Shown here: positions 7,288 to 15,937 of the stretch, in pieces
Numbering within the stretch: position 1 is the stretch's first letter
Layout: each line of letters opens with the position of its first letter
Source of the DNA: JAFDXJ01 sp038257845
GTDB taxonomy: Bacteria > Bacteroidota > Bacteroidia > Chitinophagales > Chitinophagaceae
NCBI GenBank assembly: GCA_038257845.1
Contig: JBBSQL010000003.1
Location: forward strand, 62,001 to 126,000
Length of the DNA stretch: 64,000 nt
Reading direction: 5' to 3'
Notes under the pieces: generated by a model
Seen by the model: only the letters and a program-made list of their open reading frames with translations
Database searches by the model: none
Told to the model about the DNA's origin: nothing
Position numbers and translations under genes: made by a program

Positions 7288-8940
7288 CTATTTTCTAAAA
7301 TCCTTATACGCATTCATCAACCCATTTGTAGAGGAATCATGCGTGGTAATTTTTTCATCACTTTCTAATTCGGGTAAAATCTTTTGTGCTAATTGTTTTC
7401 CCAGTTCTACACCCCATTGGTCGAAACTGAAAATATTCCAGATCACTCCCTGCACAAAAATTTTATGTTCATATAAAGCAATGAGACTGCCCAAACTGAA
7501 TGGCGTAATTTCTTTTAATAAAAAAGAATTCGTCGGCCTGTTTCCTTTAAAAACTTTGTATGGGAATAATTTATTTATGGCTGCTTCGTCCATGCCCGTT
7601 TTTTGTAATTCTGCTTTTACTTCATCCGCATTTTTTCCTTTCATTAATGCTTCTGTTTGCGCGAAAAAATTGGATAATAAAATGGAATGATGTTCGCCCA
7701 TTGGATTATGACTGATTGCAGGCGCAATGAAATCACATGGTATCATAACCGTGCCCTGGTGAATGAGTTGATAAAATGCATGTTGCCCGTTTGTGCCCGG
7801 TTCGCCCCATATCACAGGGCCTGTGGAATACTTTACCGCTTCACCATTACGGCTTACATATTTTCCATTGCTTTCCATATTTCCCTGCTGAAAATATGCA
7901 GGGAAGCGATGTATATATTGATCATAAGGCAAAATAGCTTCCGTTTGTGTACCGAAAAAATTGGTGTACCAAAGTCCAACCAACGCCATGATCACAGGTA
8001 TATTTTTTTCAAATGGAGTTGTTTGGAAATGCTGATCTGTAGCATAAGCACCTTTTAATAATTGTTCAAAATTTTCATAACCAACTGTAAGTGCAATAGA
8101 TAAACCAATTGCGCTCCACAATGAATAACGGCCGCCCACCCAATCCCAGAAGCGGAACATATTTGCCGGGTCAATGCCGAATTTTTTTACAGCTAATTCA
8201 TTCGTACTTAATGCCGCAAAATGTAAAGCAATATGTTTTTCATCTTTGGCATTTTCCAAAAACCATTTACGCGCAGAATGTGCATTGGTCATGGTTTCCT
8301 GTGTTGTAAATGTTTTTGAAGCGATGAGAAAAAGTGTTTCGCCGGGTGTAATTTTTTTAAAAACTTCTGCGATTTGCGAAGCATCTACATTGCTTACAAA
8401 ATAAGGCTGAATGCCTTCCATCCAATATGGCTTTAATGCTTCAGTCACCATTTGTGGACCGAGATCAGAACCACCAATACCGATATTGACAATGTATTTT
8501 ATTTTTTTTCCGTCATAGCCGGTATGTTTCCCGGAATGAATGGCTGCACAAAAATTTTTCATTTGTTCCTGCACTGCATGCACTTCCGGCATTACATCTT
8601 TTCCTTCACTATAGACAGGTTTCCCGGAGAAATTGCGTAATGCAGTATGCAATACGGAACGGCCTTCAGTTTCATTAATAATATCACCAGAAAACATTTT
8701 TTCGATAGCTGTTTTCACTTCAGATTCTGCGGCGAGTTGTTGTAATAAGTCCAGTGTTTTTTGAGAAATAATATTTTTTGAATAATCAAAAAGTATATCG
8801 GAAAAGTTTAATGAAAAATGATTGAAACGCTCCGCGTCATCCGCAAACATGTTTTTCATTTGCATGGTTTTCATTTCCCCGTAATGTTGTGTAAGCGATT
8901 TCCAGGCTTGTGTTTGAGTGGGGTCTTTCTTTGGTAGCAT
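7288..8940 (-). CDS. pgi: Glucose-6-phosphate isomerase
   Basis: This enzyme interconverts glucose 6-phosphate and fructose 6-phosphate. It has 550 residues, normal for the bacterial long form. Visible signatures are IGIGGSDLGPQMVTEAL, the family signature around GGRYSLWSAIGLSIAL, the active-site glutamate region YFQQGNMESNGK, and the C-terminal signature ending FDQWGVELGKQLA. The frame continues upstream, but the ATG at 8940 (MLPKKDPTQ) is chosen because it fits family starts and avoids overlap with threonine aldolase, which ends 25 bp upstream on the same strand. The two form an operon. A second copy of the last 270 bp lies at 5679-5952. Confidence 0.97.
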   Translation of the reverse strand: MLPKKDPTQTQAWKSLTQHYGEMKTMQMKNMFADDAERFNHFSLNFSDILFDYSKNIISQKTLDLLQQLAAESEVKTAIEKMFSGDIINETEGRSVLHTALRNFSGKPVYSEGKDVMPEVHAVQEQMKNFCAAIHSGKHTGYDGKKIKYIVNIGIGGSDLGPQMVTEALKPYWMEGIQPYFVSNVDASQIAEVFKKITPGETLFLIASKTFTTQETMTNAHSARKWFLENAKDEKHIALHFAALSTNELAVKKFGIDPANMFRFWDWVGGRYSLWSAIGLSIALTVGYENFEQLLKGAYATDQHFQTTPFEKNIPVIMALVGLWYTNFFGTQTEAILPYDQYIHRFPAYFQQGNMESNGKYVSRNGEAVKYSTGPVIWGEPGTNGQHAFYQLIHQGTVMIPCDFIAPAISHNPMGEHHSILLSNFFAQTEALMKGKNADEVKAELQKTGMDEAAINKLFPYKVFKGNRPTNSFLLKEITPFSLGSLIALYEHKIFVQGVIWNIFSFDQWGVELGKQLAQKILPELESDEKITTHDSSTNGLMNAYKDFRK

Positions 8941-8965
8941 TATGTATATTTTATTAAAATGTATA

Positions 8966-9988
8966 TTATAAATTTTTGATCTCGCTGATCGTTGTCTGCG
9001 CCATTTTTTCTGTGATGTCAAGATGCGTAACCATTCTTACTTGTGTAGGGGACATGGGCATTGCAAGAATATCTTTTCTTTTTAATGCATGTGTAAATTC
9101 ATGCGCGTTTTTATATTTTCCTGCAATTTCAAAAATTATAATATTGGTTTCCACGGGATACATTTCACCCACAAAACTTTTGGTACGCAATGTATCTGCA
9201 ATAGCTTTTGCATGCAGATGATCTGTTGCCAATCTTTTAATATTATTATCTAATGCGTAAATTCCTGCTGCTGCTAAAATTCCGGCCTGCCGCATTCCGC
9301 CACCAAAAACTTTGCGTATGCGCCTGGCTTTTTCAATAAACTTTTTATCTCCTAATAAAACACTTCCTACAGGTGCACCCATGCCTTTACTCAGGCAAAT
9401 AGAAATACTGTCAAAAATTTTTCCATAATCTTTTGGCTTTTCATTCTTTGCAACAATTGCATTGAACAGTCTTGCGCCATCCAAATGAAATTTCAAATCA
9501 TGTTTCGTGCAAACTTTTTTTATATCAGCAAATTTTGAAAAATCATAGCATGCGCCGCCACCGCGATTGGACGTGTTTTCAAGTGATACTAACGAAGAAA
9601 AAGCTTTGTGTACATCACTTTTATTATTCACTGCATTTTCTACAAGGTTTGCATCAAGCCTGCCCAAATCACCATGCAAAAGTCTTACAGAACAACCGGA
9701 ATTAAAAGCAATTCCGCCGCCTTCATATTGGTAAATGTGTGAACGTTCATCACAGATTACTTCATCGCCGGGATTGGTATGACCTTTAATGGCAATTTGA
9801 TTGGTCATAGTTCCACTTGGACAAAATATTGCGCCATCAAACCCAAACATTTTGGCCATTTTTTCCTGGAGTTCATTAATGGTTGGGTCTTCTCCAAAAA
9901 CGTCGTCGCCCAATTTTGCTTCCAGCATGGCTTTCTTCATAGAAGCACCGGGCCTTGTCACTGTGTCAGAACGAAAATCTATCAGCAT
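8966..9988 (-). CDS. ltaE: Low-specificity L-threonine aldolase
   Basis: This PLP enzyme of fold type I cleaves L-threonine or L-allo-threonine to glycine and acetaldehyde. It has 340 residues. The start DFRSDTVTRPG is typical; the aspartate pairing with the cofactor is in FHLDGARLFNA (about 168-178), and the Schiff-base lysine is K201 in CLSKGMGAPVG. It is transcribed divergently from rpoD and is first in an operon with pgi, 25 bp apart. Nothing unusual is seen. Confidence 0.95.
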   Translation of the reverse strand: MLIDFRSDTVTRPGASMKKAMLEAKLGDDVFGEDPTINELQEKMAKMFGFDGAIFCPSGTMTNQIAIKGHTNPGDEVICDERSHIYQYEGGGIAFNSGCSVRLLHGDLGRLDANLVENAVNNKSDVHKAFSSLVSLENTSNRGGGACYDFSKFADIKKVCTKHDLKFHLDGARLFNAIVAKNEKPKDYGKIFDSISICLSKGMGAPVGSVLLGDKKFIEKARRIRKVFGGGMRQAGILAAAGIYALDNNIKRLATDHLHAKAIADTLRTKSFVGEMYPVETNIIIFEIAGKYKNAHEFTHALKRKDILAMPMSPTQVRMVTHLDITEKMAQTTISEIKNL

Positions 9989-10089
9989 GATTTTTGAGGT
10001 ATATGGTTGAAATGCATAAAAGTAAGTTTTAAATGGAAAATAAAGGAATCATAAGTTGTAATAATTTATATATTGGCAATACATTTTCA

Positions 10090-10119
10090 TTGCTTATAGG
10101 TAAATATTTCGTACCTTTG
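10090..10119 (+). promoter_or_regulatory. Bacteroidota housekeeping promoter of rpoD
   Basis: A TTG (10090-10092) is separated by 19 bp from TACCTTTG (10112-10119), which matches the TAnnTTTG -7 box. The start point would be near 10123, giving a leader of about 100 nt before rpoD that contains a short ORF. Confidence 0.75.
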
Positions 10120-10172
10120 CGCGGCTTAATCCTGAATTTTCTATATTAATTGTTAAAACAGGAAACGGATTT

Positions 10173-10226
10173 ATGGCTTTTATCTTTTCGAATATCTTTC
10201 AAATAAAAAAGCATCTAATAATATGA
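10173..10226 (+). CDS. Possible 17-codon leader peptide coupled to rpoD
   Basis: ATG at 10173 opens MAFIFSNIFQIKKHLII and stops at TGA 10224-10226, which overlaps the rpoD ATG (10223) in an ATGA arrangement. AGGAAA lies 7 bp upstream of this ATG, a Shine-Dalgarno-like sequence that rpoD itself lacks. The overlap suggests translational coupling, but such a short frame could be chance. Confidence 0.3.
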   Translation: MAFIFSNIFQIKKHLII

Positions 10227-11080
10227 GGCAACTCAAAATCGCAACCCAAATCACTAACCGTGATTCTCAGGCAGTAGAAAAGTACTTACAGGAGATTTCT
10301 AAAATATCCATGATCACACCGGAGGAAGAAACCACATTGGCACAAAGAATTAAAATGGGCGATCAGCGTGCTTTGGATAAATTGGTACAAGCCAACCTGC
10401 GTTTTGTGGTATCTGTTGCAAAACAATACCAGCACCAGGGTTTATCCTTAAGTGACCTGATCAATGAAGGAAACCTTGGCCTGATCAAAGCCGCACAACG
10501 CTTTGATGAAACGAAAGGATTTAAATTTATTTCCTATGCAGTTTGGTGGATTCGCCAGTCTATTTTACAGGCATTGGCTGAACAAGGCCGTTTGGTAAGG
10601 CTTCCGCAAAATAAAATTGGTACCTATAATAAAGCGAACAAAGCATACATGGCTTTTGAGCAGGAGCATGAGCGCGAACCAAGCACTGAAGAATTAGCAG
10701 GCATTTTGGAAATGAGCGAAACAGAAATTAATAATATTTTTCAAAGTAATACCCGTCATACTTCACTGGATGCACCCGTGCATGAAGCAGAAGATGTGGC
10801 TATGGGCGATTTGCTCGAAGGCGCTGATGATACAGATGATGATGTAATGAAAGATTCTTTACGCGAAGAAATCCGCCGTGTCTTAAAATCACTCAGCCCG
10901 AGAGAAGCTGAAATCGTAAATGCATATTTTGGTTTGTATGGAGAAAATGGTGTAACCATTGAACAGATTGGGATTAAATATGATCTTACCAAAGAACGTA
11001 TTCGCCAAATTAAGGAGCGTGCGATCAAACGCTTGCAAAAAGCGCGTTACAGCAATGCATTGAAAGCTTATCTTGGATAA
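10223..11080 (+). CDS. rpoD: Primary RNA polymerase sigma factor (sigma-70, short Bacteroidota form)
   Basis: The 285-residue protein is the housekeeping sigma factor, directing RNA polymerase to TAnnTTTG promoters. Region 1.2 (SQAVEKYLQEISKI), region 2 with DLINEGNLGLIKAAQRFD and FISYAVWWIRQSI, region 3, and region 4 with the helix-turn-helix near TKERIRQIKERAIKRL are all present. Region 1.1 and the large non-conserved insert of proteobacterial RpoD are absent, as usual in this phylum. A clear terminator follows at 11099. The upstream leader holds a strong promoter and an overlapping short ORF. Confidence 0.96.
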   Translation: MRQLKIATQITNRDSQAVEKYLQEISKISMITPEEETTLAQRIKMGDQRALDKLVQANLRFVVSVAKQYQHQGLSLSDLINEGNLGLIKAAQRFDETKGFKFISYAVWWIRQSILQALAEQGRLVRLPQNKIGTYNKANKAYMAFEQEHEREPSTEELAGILEMSETEINNIFQSNTRHTSLDAPVHEAEDVAMGDLLEGADDTDDDVMKDSLREEIRRVLKSLSPREAEIVNAYFGLYGENGVTIEQIGIKYDLTKERIRQIKERAIKRLQKARYSNALKAYLG

Positions 11081-11098
11081 AATTTAAAACAAATTATA

Positions 11099-11126
11099 AA
11101 AGCCTCCGACATGGAGGTTTTTTTTT
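11099..11126 (+). terminator. Rho-independent terminator of rpoD
   Basis: CCTCC (11103-11107) pairs with GGAGG (11113-11117) around a 5-nt loop; flanking A/T pairs extend the stem, and nine Ts follow. Confidence 0.85.
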
Positions 11127-11213
11127 GCAATGAATTTTTCTATTTCTATTGAAATGTTATTTGATTGGGTAAAGATTTATTCAATTTCAAAAAAACGTTA
11201 TTTTTTCATTTAG

Positions 11214-11221
11214 TATTTTTG
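11214..11221 (+). promoter_or_regulatory. Promoter -7 box of pfkA
   Basis: TATTTTTG fits TAnnTTTG exactly, 43 bp before the chosen pfkA ATG. No TTG is seen at the best upstream distance, so only the -7 element supports it. Confidence 0.5.
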
Positions 11222-11264
11222 CATTGAATTATTAAATAAATCTTTTTTGAAAATAAAAAACAAA

Positions 11265-12239
11265 ATGCCTGCAAAGGTTGGCGTATTAACATCAGGTGGT
11301 GATGCGCCCGGTATGAATGCTGCTATTCGTGCAGTTGTACGTACAGGTATTTATCACGGTATGGAAATGGCCGGAATAATCAGGGGTTTTGCAGGCATCT
11401 TCGAAAATGATTTTATTTCAATGGATAATCGTTCTGTTGCAAACATTATTCAGCGCGGAGGGACAATACTAAAATCAGCAAGATGTAAAGCATTTTTCAC
11501 ACCGGAAGGAAGGAAGCAAGCGTTTGAGAATTTGCAGGCACAAGGTATTGAAGCCCTGATCGTAATTGGTGGTGATGGCAGCTTCCGCGGTGCCATGGAA
11601 TTCAGCAATGAATTTGATTTTCCCTGTATTGGTATCCCGGGTACAATAGATAAAGACCTGGCGGGTACAGATTATACAATCGGTTTTGATACGGCCGTGA
11701 ATACTGCGGTTTCCTGTATTGATAAGATTCGTGATACAATGGAGGCGCATGATCGTTTATTTATCGTGGAAGTTATGGGCAGGCGTGCAGGATATATTGC
11801 CTTACACAGTGGAATTGCCACAGGTGCAGAATATATTTTAATTCCCGAAGCACATACTTCCATGAAAGATATTGCCCGATCGTTGAATGAAAAGGAAAAA
11901 AGAAAAAAATTGGTCAACCTGGTTGTGGTGGCAGAAGGCCATAGCTCCGGTGGAGCTGTGGGATTTGTAGAAGAGTTGAAAAAATTTTTACCGGATTTGG
12001 ATGCGCGCATCAGTATTCTCGGACATATTCAAAGAGGCGGATCTCCCACATGTATAGACAGGATGACTGCAAGCCGGATGGGCTATCATGCCATTGAATG
12101 TTTATTGACCGGAAAACATAATGTAATGGTGGGCATTCAAAAAAATGCAATGTGCTATACGCCTTTTGCAGAAGCATTGACCGGTAAACAACAAATGGAC
12201 GAAGCCTGGATGAAAATTGTAAAAATCCTGGCGAGTTAA
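11265..12239 (+). CDS. pfkA: 6-phosphofructokinase (ATP-type)
   Basis: This enzyme phosphorylates fructose 6-phosphate to fructose 1,6-bisphosphate, the committed step of glycolysis. It has 324 residues from the ATG at 11265; a TTG at 11247 is in frame, but VGVLTSGGDAPGMNAA must lie close to the N-terminus. Other landmarks are IGGDGSFRGA (ATP and magnesium), GTIDKDLAGTDYTIGFDTA with the catalytic Asp, VEVMGRRAGYIAL, and LGHIQRGGSPT. The glycine in GGDGSF favours ATP over pyrophosphate as donor. It is first in an apparent operon with pyk (56 bp downstream). Confidence 0.96.
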   Translation: MPAKVGVLTSGGDAPGMNAAIRAVVRTGIYHGMEMAGIIRGFAGIFENDFISMDNRSVANIIQRGGTILKSARCKAFFTPEGRKQAFENLQAQGIEALIVIGGDGSFRGAMEFSNEFDFPCIGIPGTIDKDLAGTDYTIGFDTAVNTAVSCIDKIRDTMEAHDRLFIVEVMGRRAGYIALHSGIATGAEYILIPEAHTSMKDIARSLNEKEKRKKLVNLVVVAEGHSSGGAVGFVEELKKFLPDLDARISILGHIQRGGSPTCIDRMTASRMGYHAIECLLTGKHNVMVGIQKNAMCYTPFAEALTGKQQMDEAWMKIVKILAS

Positions 12240-12295
12240 TTTTTTTTTGATTACAAAAAAATAAAAAACGGCACTCTAAAACAAGCCGAAAAAAT

Positions 12296-13786
12296 ATGAC
12301 AGATAAAGTTCAAAAATATTTGCACAAGGAAATGGATAAAAAGGCAGGAGTTGATCATTCATTTCATCGCACTAAAATTATTGCTACCGTTGGGCCTGCC
12401 TGCAATACGTACCAGGGATTAATGAGTTTGGTGAAAGCAGGTGTAAATGTTTTTCGTTTGAATTTTTCACACGGTACCCTCGAAGAAAAAAAAGAAATTA
12501 TTGCAAATATTCGTAAGATCAATAAAATGGAGCCTTACAATATTGCAATTTTGGGTGACTTGCAAGGTCCGAAGATACGCCTGGGTAATATTGAAAATGA
12601 TTCAATAGAAATCGTACCTGGGGATGTGCTGACTTTTACCAGTAAGAAAGTTTTAGGCACAAAAGAAAAATTATCTATCTCTTATCCCAACCTCTCGACG
12701 GATGTAAAAGTGGGTGAGAAAATTTTGATTGATGATGGAAAAATTGAAGTAAAAGTTATAAAAATAACTACAGAAGGTGAAGTGAAAGCGCGGGTTACTT
12801 ATGGTGGTGTGCTTTCATCTAAAAAAGGCGTAAACCTTCCTGATACAGATATTTCTCTTCCATCTCTTACGGAAAAAGATTTGGCAGACCTGGCATTTAT
12901 AATTGCCCAGGATTTAGACTGGGTGGCGCTTTCATTTGTTCACCATGCTGAAGATATTATTGTTTTGAAAAAAATCCTTGCAGTAGAAAACAGCACTTGT
13001 AAAGTAATTGCAAAGATAGAAATGCCCTCAGCGCTGAAAGATCTGCGAAATATAATCATAGAATCCGATGGTGTAATGATCGCTCGTGGTGATCTTGGTG
13101 TAGAACTACCTGTTGAAAAAATTCCCATGGCTCAGCGGGAAATCATCCGTAAATGTTTGCATCGTGCAAAACCTGTAATTGTGGCTACGCAAATGATGGA
13201 GAGTATGATGGAAAGAGTAAAACCAAATCGTAGTGAAATTACAGATGTAGCCAATGCGGTTCTCGAAGGCACTGATGCAGTCATGCTGAGTGGTGAAACA
13301 GCCGTCGGAAAACATCCTGCATTAGTTGTGGAAACTATGCGCAAAATAATTGCTGAAGTGGAGAAAACAGAATACAGGTACAACCGCGAATCAGACCTTG
13401 CACCGCAATCAAAATCGCCCTCATTTCTTAGCGATGCTATATGTTATAATGCCTGCAAAATTGCGGAAGACTTAGGCGCACAGGCATTGATAGGAATGAC
13501 CCAAAGTGGTTATACAGGATTTGTGTTAAGTAGTTACCGGCCGAGTGCGCCATTATATGTTTTTACAAAAGTCCAGAAATTGGTCAATCAGTTGAGTCTT
13601 AGTTGGGGAGTCCGCGCTTTTTTTTATAATGAAGAAGAAAGCCTCGATGAGATCATCGCTGACCAGATCAATATTTTGGAAGAAAGAGGTTTTTTGAAAA
13701 AAGATGATATCGTAGTCAACACAGGCAGTACACCGGTGAACCTGCATCTTTCTACAAATATTATAAAAGTTACCCGCGTTATTTAA
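12296..13786 (+). CDS. pyk: Pyruvate kinase
   Basis: Converts phosphoenolpyruvate and ADP to pyruvate and ATP. It has 496 residues. The barrel begins at HRTKIIATVGPA after a 23-residue extension; NVFRLNFSHG holds the substrate and potassium ligands, the active-site signature is VIAKIEMPSAL, and MIARGDLGVELP and VATQMMESM follow. The C-terminal allosteric domain is complete. The ATG at 12296 is kept because no better start lies nearer the barrel. It sits between pfkA and the hexosaminidase gene (16 bp), joining lower glycolysis to amino-sugar release. Confidence 0.96.
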   Translation: MTDKVQKYLHKEMDKKAGVDHSFHRTKIIATVGPACNTYQGLMSLVKAGVNVFRLNFSHGTLEEKKEIIANIRKINKMEPYNIAILGDLQGPKIRLGNIENDSIEIVPGDVLTFTSKKVLGTKEKLSISYPNLSTDVKVGEKILIDDGKIEVKVIKITTEGEVKARVTYGGVLSSKKGVNLPDTDISLPSLTEKDLADLAFIIAQDLDWVALSFVHHAEDIIVLKKILAVENSTCKVIAKIEMPSALKDLRNIIIESDGVMIARGDLGVELPVEKIPMAQREIIRKCLHRAKPVIVATQMMESMMERVKPNRSEITDVANAVLEGTDAVMLSGETAVGKHPALVVETMRKIIAEVEKTEYRYNRESDLAPQSKSPSFLSDAICYNACKIAEDLGAQALIGMTQSGYTGFVLSSYRPSAPLYVFTKVQKLVNQLSLSWGVRAFFYNEEESLDEIIADQINILEERGFLKKDDIVVNTGSTPVNLHLSTNIIKVTRVI

Positions 13787-13802
13787 ATAAAAAATCAACC
13801 GT

Positions 13803-15449
13803 ATGTTTTTAAAAAAAATCATTCCTCTTTTTTTGTTCATTTTATTTTCTGCATTTTCAACTAGAGCTCAAAATGTTTTAAATATTATTCCTGCGCCGGC
13901 GAAAGCTGAAAAATTACCAGGAGATTTTTCAATCAACTCAAAAACGAAGATTATTTTAGAAGGAAGTGGTACGGAAAATAGTGCAGTTTTTTTGAATGAT
14001 TACCTGCAAAAATATTATGGTTTTAAACTACCTGTTTTAAAGAAATCGAATGATGATAAAAATGTCATCATTCTCAATTTTGATAAAATTGAAAATACAA
14101 TTCCCGGCGCTTATAACATGCATATAAATAATGATGAAGTCTATATTGGCGGGGACAATGAAGCAGGCGTTTTTTATGGCATTCAATCGCTCATTCAATT
14201 ATTACCCGCAACAAAATCTTCCTCATTGAAAATCACTCAATGCAATATCATTGATTCGCCCCGCTTTGCCTACCGCGGTTTACATTTGGATTGCAGCCGC
14301 CATTTTTTCTCTGTTGATTTTGTAAAAAAATATATTGACTTTATTGCCATGAGTAAGATGAATACTTTTCACTGGCATTTGACCGATGACCAGGGCTGGC
14401 GCATTGAAATAAAAAAATATCCATTGCTTACACAAAAAGGTGCGTGCAGGAATGGAACAATCATTGGCAATTACCCGGGGAAAGGAAATGATGATAAAGA
14501 ATATTGCGGTTATTATACACAGGAACAAATAAAGGAAATCGTAAAATATGCTGCGGCAAGATATGTTACTATTATTCCCGAAATAGAAATGCCGGGACAC
14601 GCTTCTGCTGCTATTGCTGCATATCCGCAATTGAGTTGCTTTCCGAATGAATCAACGAACATTCATAAAATTCCCTGGAGTGGAAAAGTGAATGGAAAAG
14701 AAGTGCAGCAAACATGGGGCGTTTTTGAAGATGTATTTTGCCCGAGTGATTATACATTTAATTTTTTAGAAAATGTATTGGATGAAGTGATGGAATTATT
14801 TCCTTCCACATACATTCATATTGGTGGTGATGAATGTCCGAAAGATAGCTGGAAGCGTTCTGAATTTTGTCAAAATTTAATGAAAGAAAAAGGCATTAAA
14901 AATGAAGAAGGTTTGCAGAGTTATTTTATCCATACCATTGAAAAATACATCAACAGTAAAGGCCGGCAAATAATTGGCTGGGATGAAATTCTGGAAGGCG
15001 GACTCGCGCCAAATGCAACGGTAATGAGCTGGCGCGGGGAAGAAGGTGGAATTGCCGCGGCGAAATTAAATCATCATGTGATCATGACGCCCGGCGATTA
15101 TTGTTATTTTGATCATACACAATCAAAGCATGATGATAGTCTTACGATTGGTGGATATTTACCAGTAGAAACTGTCTATAATTATAATCCATTGCCATCA
15201 AAATTAAGCGCTGATGAACAAAAATATATCCTTGGTGCGCAGGCAAATATGTGGACAGAATATATGGCGAATGACAGCAAAGTGGAATACATGTTATTTC
15301 CCCGGCTTGCAGCATTAAGTGAAGTTTTGTGGAGTGCTCCGGCAAATAAAAATTGGAAAGATTTTCAATCACGTATGCATGACCAATATATGTGCTATGA
15401 TTTATGGAAAGTGCATTATAATACCAAAGGGATTCAGAAAGGGGAGTAG
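13803..15449 (+). CDS. Secreted beta-N-acetylhexosaminidase (GH20)
   Basis: Removes terminal N-acetylhexosamine residues from chitin or glycan fragments. The 548-residue protein has an N-terminal signal peptide (about 1-22, ending STRAQ). A GH20b domain (25-150) is followed by the catalytic barrel starting at RFAYRGLHLDCSRHFF. The catalytic Asp-Glu pair is D343-E344 in HIGGDECPKD; WHLTDDQGWR and EMPGHASAA are further GH20 marks. It follows pyk by 16 bp. A GlcNAc-type kinase at 17653 could use the released sugar. Confidence 0.94.
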   Translation: MFLKKIIPLFLFILFSAFSTRAQNVLNIIPAPAKAEKLPGDFSINSKTKIILEGSGTENSAVFLNDYLQKYYGFKLPVLKKSNDDKNVIILNFDKIENTIPGAYNMHINNDEVYIGGDNEAGVFYGIQSLIQLLPATKSSSLKITQCNIIDSPRFAYRGLHLDCSRHFFSVDFVKKYIDFIAMSKMNTFHWHLTDDQGWRIEIKKYPLLTQKGACRNGTIIGNYPGKGNDDKEYCGYYTQEQIKEIVKYAAARYVTIIPEIEMPGHASAAIAAYPQLSCFPNESTNIHKIPWSGKVNGKEVQQTWGVFEDVFCPSDYTFNFLENVLDEVMELFPSTYIHIGGDECPKDSWKRSEFCQNLMKEKGIKNEEGLQSYFIHTIEKYINSKGRQIIGWDEILEGGLAPNATVMSWRGEEGGIAAAKLNHHVIMTPGDYCYFDHTQSKHDDSLTIGGYLPVETVYNYNPLPSKLSADEQKYILGAQANMWTEYMANDSKVEYMLFPRLAALSEVLWSAPANKNWKDFQSRMHDQYMCYDLWKVHYNTKGIQKGE

Positions 15450-15476
15450 GATTGCGGTCGGTGAATTTTCTTTAGT

Positions 15477-15773
15477 TTAAGAATTGATTAAACTTACAGC
15501 CAGTACAGCAACTATTATGACAATTATGGAGTACAGGTAAAGTGATTTGAAATTGAATTTTGACCTGATTAAATATATAAAAGATAATATCGGTAAAACT
15601 AAAACTGAAAGCAATACCGTTATCCAAATAAGTTCAAAAACAGCTCCCACAAATGCATTTGAATAAACATTTATGGTCAATCCAATAATTAAAAATATTG
15701 CAGTAATTATACTGAGTAAAAAAATAATTTTACTTCTTTTAGTATTTATAAAAGGATAAATGTTTTCTTCCAT
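15477..15773 (-). CDS. Small membrane protein of unknown function
   Basis: The protein has 98 residues, with three probable membrane helices: about 15-35 (IIFLLSIITAIFLIIG), 42-65 and 78-96. No domain is recognised. It is convergent with the hexosaminidase gene and separated from the S41 protease gene by 164 bp. The frame, length and hydrophobicity support a real gene. Confidence 0.6.
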   Translation of the reverse strand: MEENIYPFINTKRSKIIFLLSIITAIFLIIGLTINVYSNAFVGAVFELIWITVLLSVLVLPILSFIYLIRSKFNFKSLYLYSIIVIIVAVLAVSLINS

Positions 15774-15910
15774 TTCTTTTGCGTATTAAATTGATATGAT
15801 CGTTTTGCGCTCATTAGGCTAAGTTACATTATTAGATTTTGGTTTTATTAAATTTTGCATTTCAAACTGGTGAGTATGCATTTGCACAATATTAAATCAA
15901 ATGAAAATTT

Positions 15911-15932
15911 CGGTCGGTGCGGACACCGGCCG
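15911..15932 (-). terminator. GC-rich hairpin, terminator or REP-like, after the S41 protease gene
   Basis: CGGTCGGTG and CACCGGCCG pair with one G-U around CGGA in otherwise AT-rich sequence. On the minus strand AAATTTT follows, so it may end the protease transcript. A partial copy (GCGGTCGGTG) occurs at about 15454, which suggests a dispersed repeat. Confidence 0.5.
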
Positions 15933-15937
15933 ATAAT

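Noticed and set aside
8941..9021. Upstream extension of pgi
   Set aside because: It would overlap the end of threonine aldolase and lacks family similarity; the ATG at 8940 is natural.
11247..11264. TTG start giving six extra residues to pfkA
   Set aside because: Family N-termini begin two to five residues before the VLTSGGDAPGMN loop, so the ATG at 11265 fits better.
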